In this document: in pieces, positions 5,193-6,897 of the stretch | Layout: every line of letters starts with the position of its first letter | Position numbering within the stretch: position 1 is the stretch's first letter | From: Spirochaetia bacterium | GTDB lineage: Bacteria > Spirochaetota > Spirochaetia > Treponematales > Breznakiellaceae | Assembly (NCBI GenBank): GCA_026002595.1 | Contig: BOBW01000085.1 | Location: 1 to 6,897 of the forward strand | Direction of reading: 5' to 3' | DNA: 6,897 nt | Notes under the pieces: generated by a model | Seen by the model: the letters and a program-made list of their open reading frames with translations, nothing else | What the model was told of the DNA's origin: nothing | Databases searched by the model: none | Made by a program: the position numbers and the translations under genes

Positions 5193-6784
5193 AGAAAGCA
5201 GAATATCACCGTAATGCCGTTTACCTGTTGGTTGCCTGTTATCTTTTGATACTTATTCCAATCGGGGGCACAGCCTGCTGGTTTGCGTATCAGGAGAAAG
5301 AAGGGGAGATTCTTTCAAGAATTGATATGACTTTGACGCGGCTTGCGAATGAATATCATGATATAACCAATGGGTTTTGGCAGATTTATATGCCTGTCTT
5401 TGAGAATCAAAACGCATATTATTCGTTAGGGGATTATTTTTCGGTACAGGAAAGCCCTGATCTGAATGCGCTTGAGAAAATGGAACTGAAACAAATTTTA
5501 AACCAAATGGCGGCACGGAATGACCGGATACAATGGATAGCCGTCATCTCCGATGTGCGGGAGATTAATTATATTTTCTTTCCCGCACAAAGTGTTTTGC
5601 AGTCCATCCCGCCTGATTTTCCCTATCTTGACGATCTCGCGCACAAAGAATCGCAGATGGAAGTATTCGGCGTGAAGGAAGTTGCCAGTTTTGATGCGGT
5701 GTATAAGGGCCTTGCCATATCGGGGGGTATTCCCGTCAAAACAGGCAGGGGCGGGATACTTGCCGGTTATGGAACAGGCATGCTTGAACAAATTTGCGGT
5801 GATCATGGCATACCGTTAAAAACACTGGGATTTACCATTGAAGCCGACGGCCACCACATATTTAACTATTATCCGGCGGAAACAACAGAACATGTATACA
5901 GCCGTTTTGCCCCGAAGAATTCCACAAGGTCTGACATTTATTGTGTTGTCTCCCCGAATGAACTTTTTTTTTTCTACAGCGCCAACAGTTTCAGGATATC
6001 GGCTTTTATTCTTTTTGCGTTGATTTTTATCAGCATACTCACGGTCAATCTTAAAAAAAACGGTGACCGGGCGTATTACTACGAATTAAAGCAGCGCGAT
6101 GCCGAGCTGTCGGAACTTCAGACAAAATTCAATCCCCACTTCCTGTATAATTCTCTTGAGATTTTTCGTGCGCGGTGTCAAAAGAACGGGGATAAGGAAA
6201 CCGCGGACTTAATAACCCAGTTGGCGGGCATATTCAGGGGCTTCATCGGGTCCAAAACCTTCATTTCCATCCGGGAGGAACTGGCTTTCAGCAAGCGCTA
6301 TTTGGCGCTTTTTCAGGCGCGCTACGGTGAATCGGTACGTATTCTATATGACATTGATACGCCGGTACTGCAATACGGTATCATCAGGAATGTTTTCCCC
6401 TCTCTGATTGAAAATTATTTTATCCACGGTTTTGATACCGCAAAGGGCGACAACTTTATCATTTTCCGGGGCAAAATTGAAAGTGAAAAAACCATTCTCA
6501 TAAGCGTGGAAGACAACGGACAGGGTATGCCGGAAGGGCAATTGGCCGCTCTTAATGATCGTCTCCGGGAGAAAGCCTCGATGGAACATGAGAGCTATGG
6601 CCTTAAGAACCTGCACCAGCGGCTCTGGCTGTTTTACGGGGATCAGTACGGCATTATGGTACGGCCAAATGAAGGGGACGGCCTGTCTGTGGAGATACGT
6701 ATTGCCAGAATGACCTGCGAAGAATATGATAGCAGCTCATACGAAAAGCAGCGCTTACCCCTCAAAAAGTTCAAAAAGTTGTAA
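5189..6784 (+). CDS. Membrane sensor histidine kinase, YesM/LytS-like (His_kinase family)
   Basis: This 531-residue kinase starts at GTG within a GTGA overlap with the regulator's stop. A GGAA eight bases upstream supports this start, and the next ATG, Met47, would delete the first membrane helix. Layout: cytoplasmic tip 1-10, membrane helix about 11-32, extracytoplasmic sensor about 33-267, second helix about 269-288 (ISAFILFALIFISILTV). A short charged helix 297-311 leads to the phospho-acceptor His317 in KFNPHFLYNS. The ATPase part has the N box PSLIENYFIHG (404-414, Asn409), the G1 box EDNGQGM (441-447) and the G2-like SYGLKNLHQRL (469-479). The sensor domain is not one I recognise. No HAMP domain fits between helix 2 and His317, which is unusual for YesM. 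A basic tail, LPLKKFKKL, ends the protein. It should phosphorylate the regulator encoded just upstream in response to an external signal, plausibly pectin oligomers or a ligand-loaded binding protein (inference). Confidence 0.92.
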   Translation: MKKAEYHRNAVYLLVACYLLILIPIGGTACWFAYQEKEGEILSRIDMTLTRLANEYHDITNGFWQIYMPVFENQNAYYSLGDYFSVQESPDLNALEKMELKQILNQMAARNDRIQWIAVISDVREINYIFFPAQSVLQSIPPDFPYLDDLAHKESQMEVFGVKEVASFDAVYKGLAISGGIPVKTGRGGILAGYGTGMLEQICGDHGIPLKTLGFTIEADGHHIFNYYPAETTEHVYSRFAPKNSTRSDIYCVVSPNELFFFYSANSFRISAFILFALIFISILTVNLKKNGDRAYYYELKQRDAELSELQTKFNPHFLYNSLEIFRARCQKNGDKETADLITQLAGIFRGFIGSKTFISIREELAFSKRYLALFQARYGESVRILYDIDTPVLQYGIIRNVFPSLIENYFIHGFDTAKGDNFIIFRGKIESEKTILISVEDNGQGMPEGQLAALNDRLREKASMEHESYGLKNLHQRLWLFYGDQYGIMVRPNEGDGLSVEIRIARMTCEEYDSSSYEKQRLPLKKFKKL

Positions 6785-6861
6785 TTTGTGCTATTTTCTA
6801 AAATTTTTTTTATATACAGGATGAAATTTTACCCAATAAACTGATCCTAATAAGGGGAAGA

Positions 6862-6897
6862 ATGAAAAAGAGCTGCATGGCGGCGGTCATTTCTGTT
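6862..6897 (+). CDS. Start of a secreted or lipoprotein gene, probably ABC transporter solute-binding protein (partial)
   Basis: Only 12 codons are visible: MKKSCMAAVISV. Two lysines followed by small and hydrophobic residues look like the start of a signal peptide. A strong AAGGGGAAG site (6852-6860) lies just upstream. In YesM/YesN loci the next gene is often an extracellular sugar-binding protein of an ABC importer, and the cytoplasmic enzymes here need such an importer, so that is my best guess. The visible residues alone cannot prove it. The 77-base gap after the kinase gene is AT-rich, with a run of eight Ts (6804-6811) and TATA-like stretches (for example 6811-6816) but no clear -35. 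It also has no hairpin, so readthrough from the operon and a separate promoter are both possible. Confidence 0.5.
   Translation, partial: MKKSCMAAVISV

Noticed and set aside
6786..6816. TTGTGC and TATATA as a promoter for the gene at 6862
   Set aside because: Spacing of 19 bases and a poor -35 in a very AT-rich stretch; mentioned as a possibility in the gene entry but not strong enough to list.

Overview
The window reads as a chromosomal segment of a host- or gut-associated bacterium that uses plant polysaccharide. A treponeme-like spirochaete is my best guess. The reasons are the moderate base composition, the YesM/YesN-type regulator pair next to cytoplasmic pectin enzymes, and a coiled-coil plus PD-(D/E)XK protein of a kind I associate with termite-gut treponemes. 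This assignment is inference, because no RNA gene or other phylogenetic marker is present.

Layout. Positions 1-364 (minus strand) hold a 5'-truncated fragment of a glutamate synthase small-subunit-like oxidoreductase (GltD/GltA beta-chain family). It is clearly more GC-rich than what follows and lacks its N-terminal half, so it looks like a remnant at a rearrangement junction. Positions 365-480 hold no convincing gene, only a hairpin just after the stop codon of the next gene. Positions 481-1104 (minus) encode a 207-residue protein with a repeat-built coiled coil and a PD-(D/E)XK nuclease-like core. Positions 1105-1373 are a divergent promoter region with a good sigma70-type promoter facing right and a weaker one facing left.

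Positions 1374-6784 (plus) form a tight four-gene operon: oligogalacturonate lyase (PL22), a GH105 unsaturated uronyl hydrolase, a YesN-like response regulator with an AraC-type output domain, and a YesM-like sensor kinase. The gaps are 18 and 15 bases, then a 4-base overlap. After a 77-base AT-rich gap, a new gene starts at 6862 with a signal-peptide-like N-terminus. From its position it is probably the solute-binding protein of an ABC transporter, but only 12 codons are visible.

How it fits together. Neither enzyme has a signal peptide, so both should act in the cytoplasm on imported unsaturated oligogalacturonides. The lyase would split short oligomers, and the GH105 hydrolase would release the unsaturated uronic acid from unsaturated di- or oligosaccharides, feeding the 5-keto-4-deoxyuronate to KDG route. 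The kinase would sense an extracytoplasmic cue and the regulator would drive the operon that encodes it, and perhaps the transporter. I found no phage, IS element, CRISPR, tRNA or rRNA. The locus is mostly a recognisable pectin-utilisation and regulation locus. Its more unusual points are the apparently non-canonical metal site of the lyase, the kinase without a HAMP domain, a palindrome over the operon's -35 box, and the truncated gltD junction.
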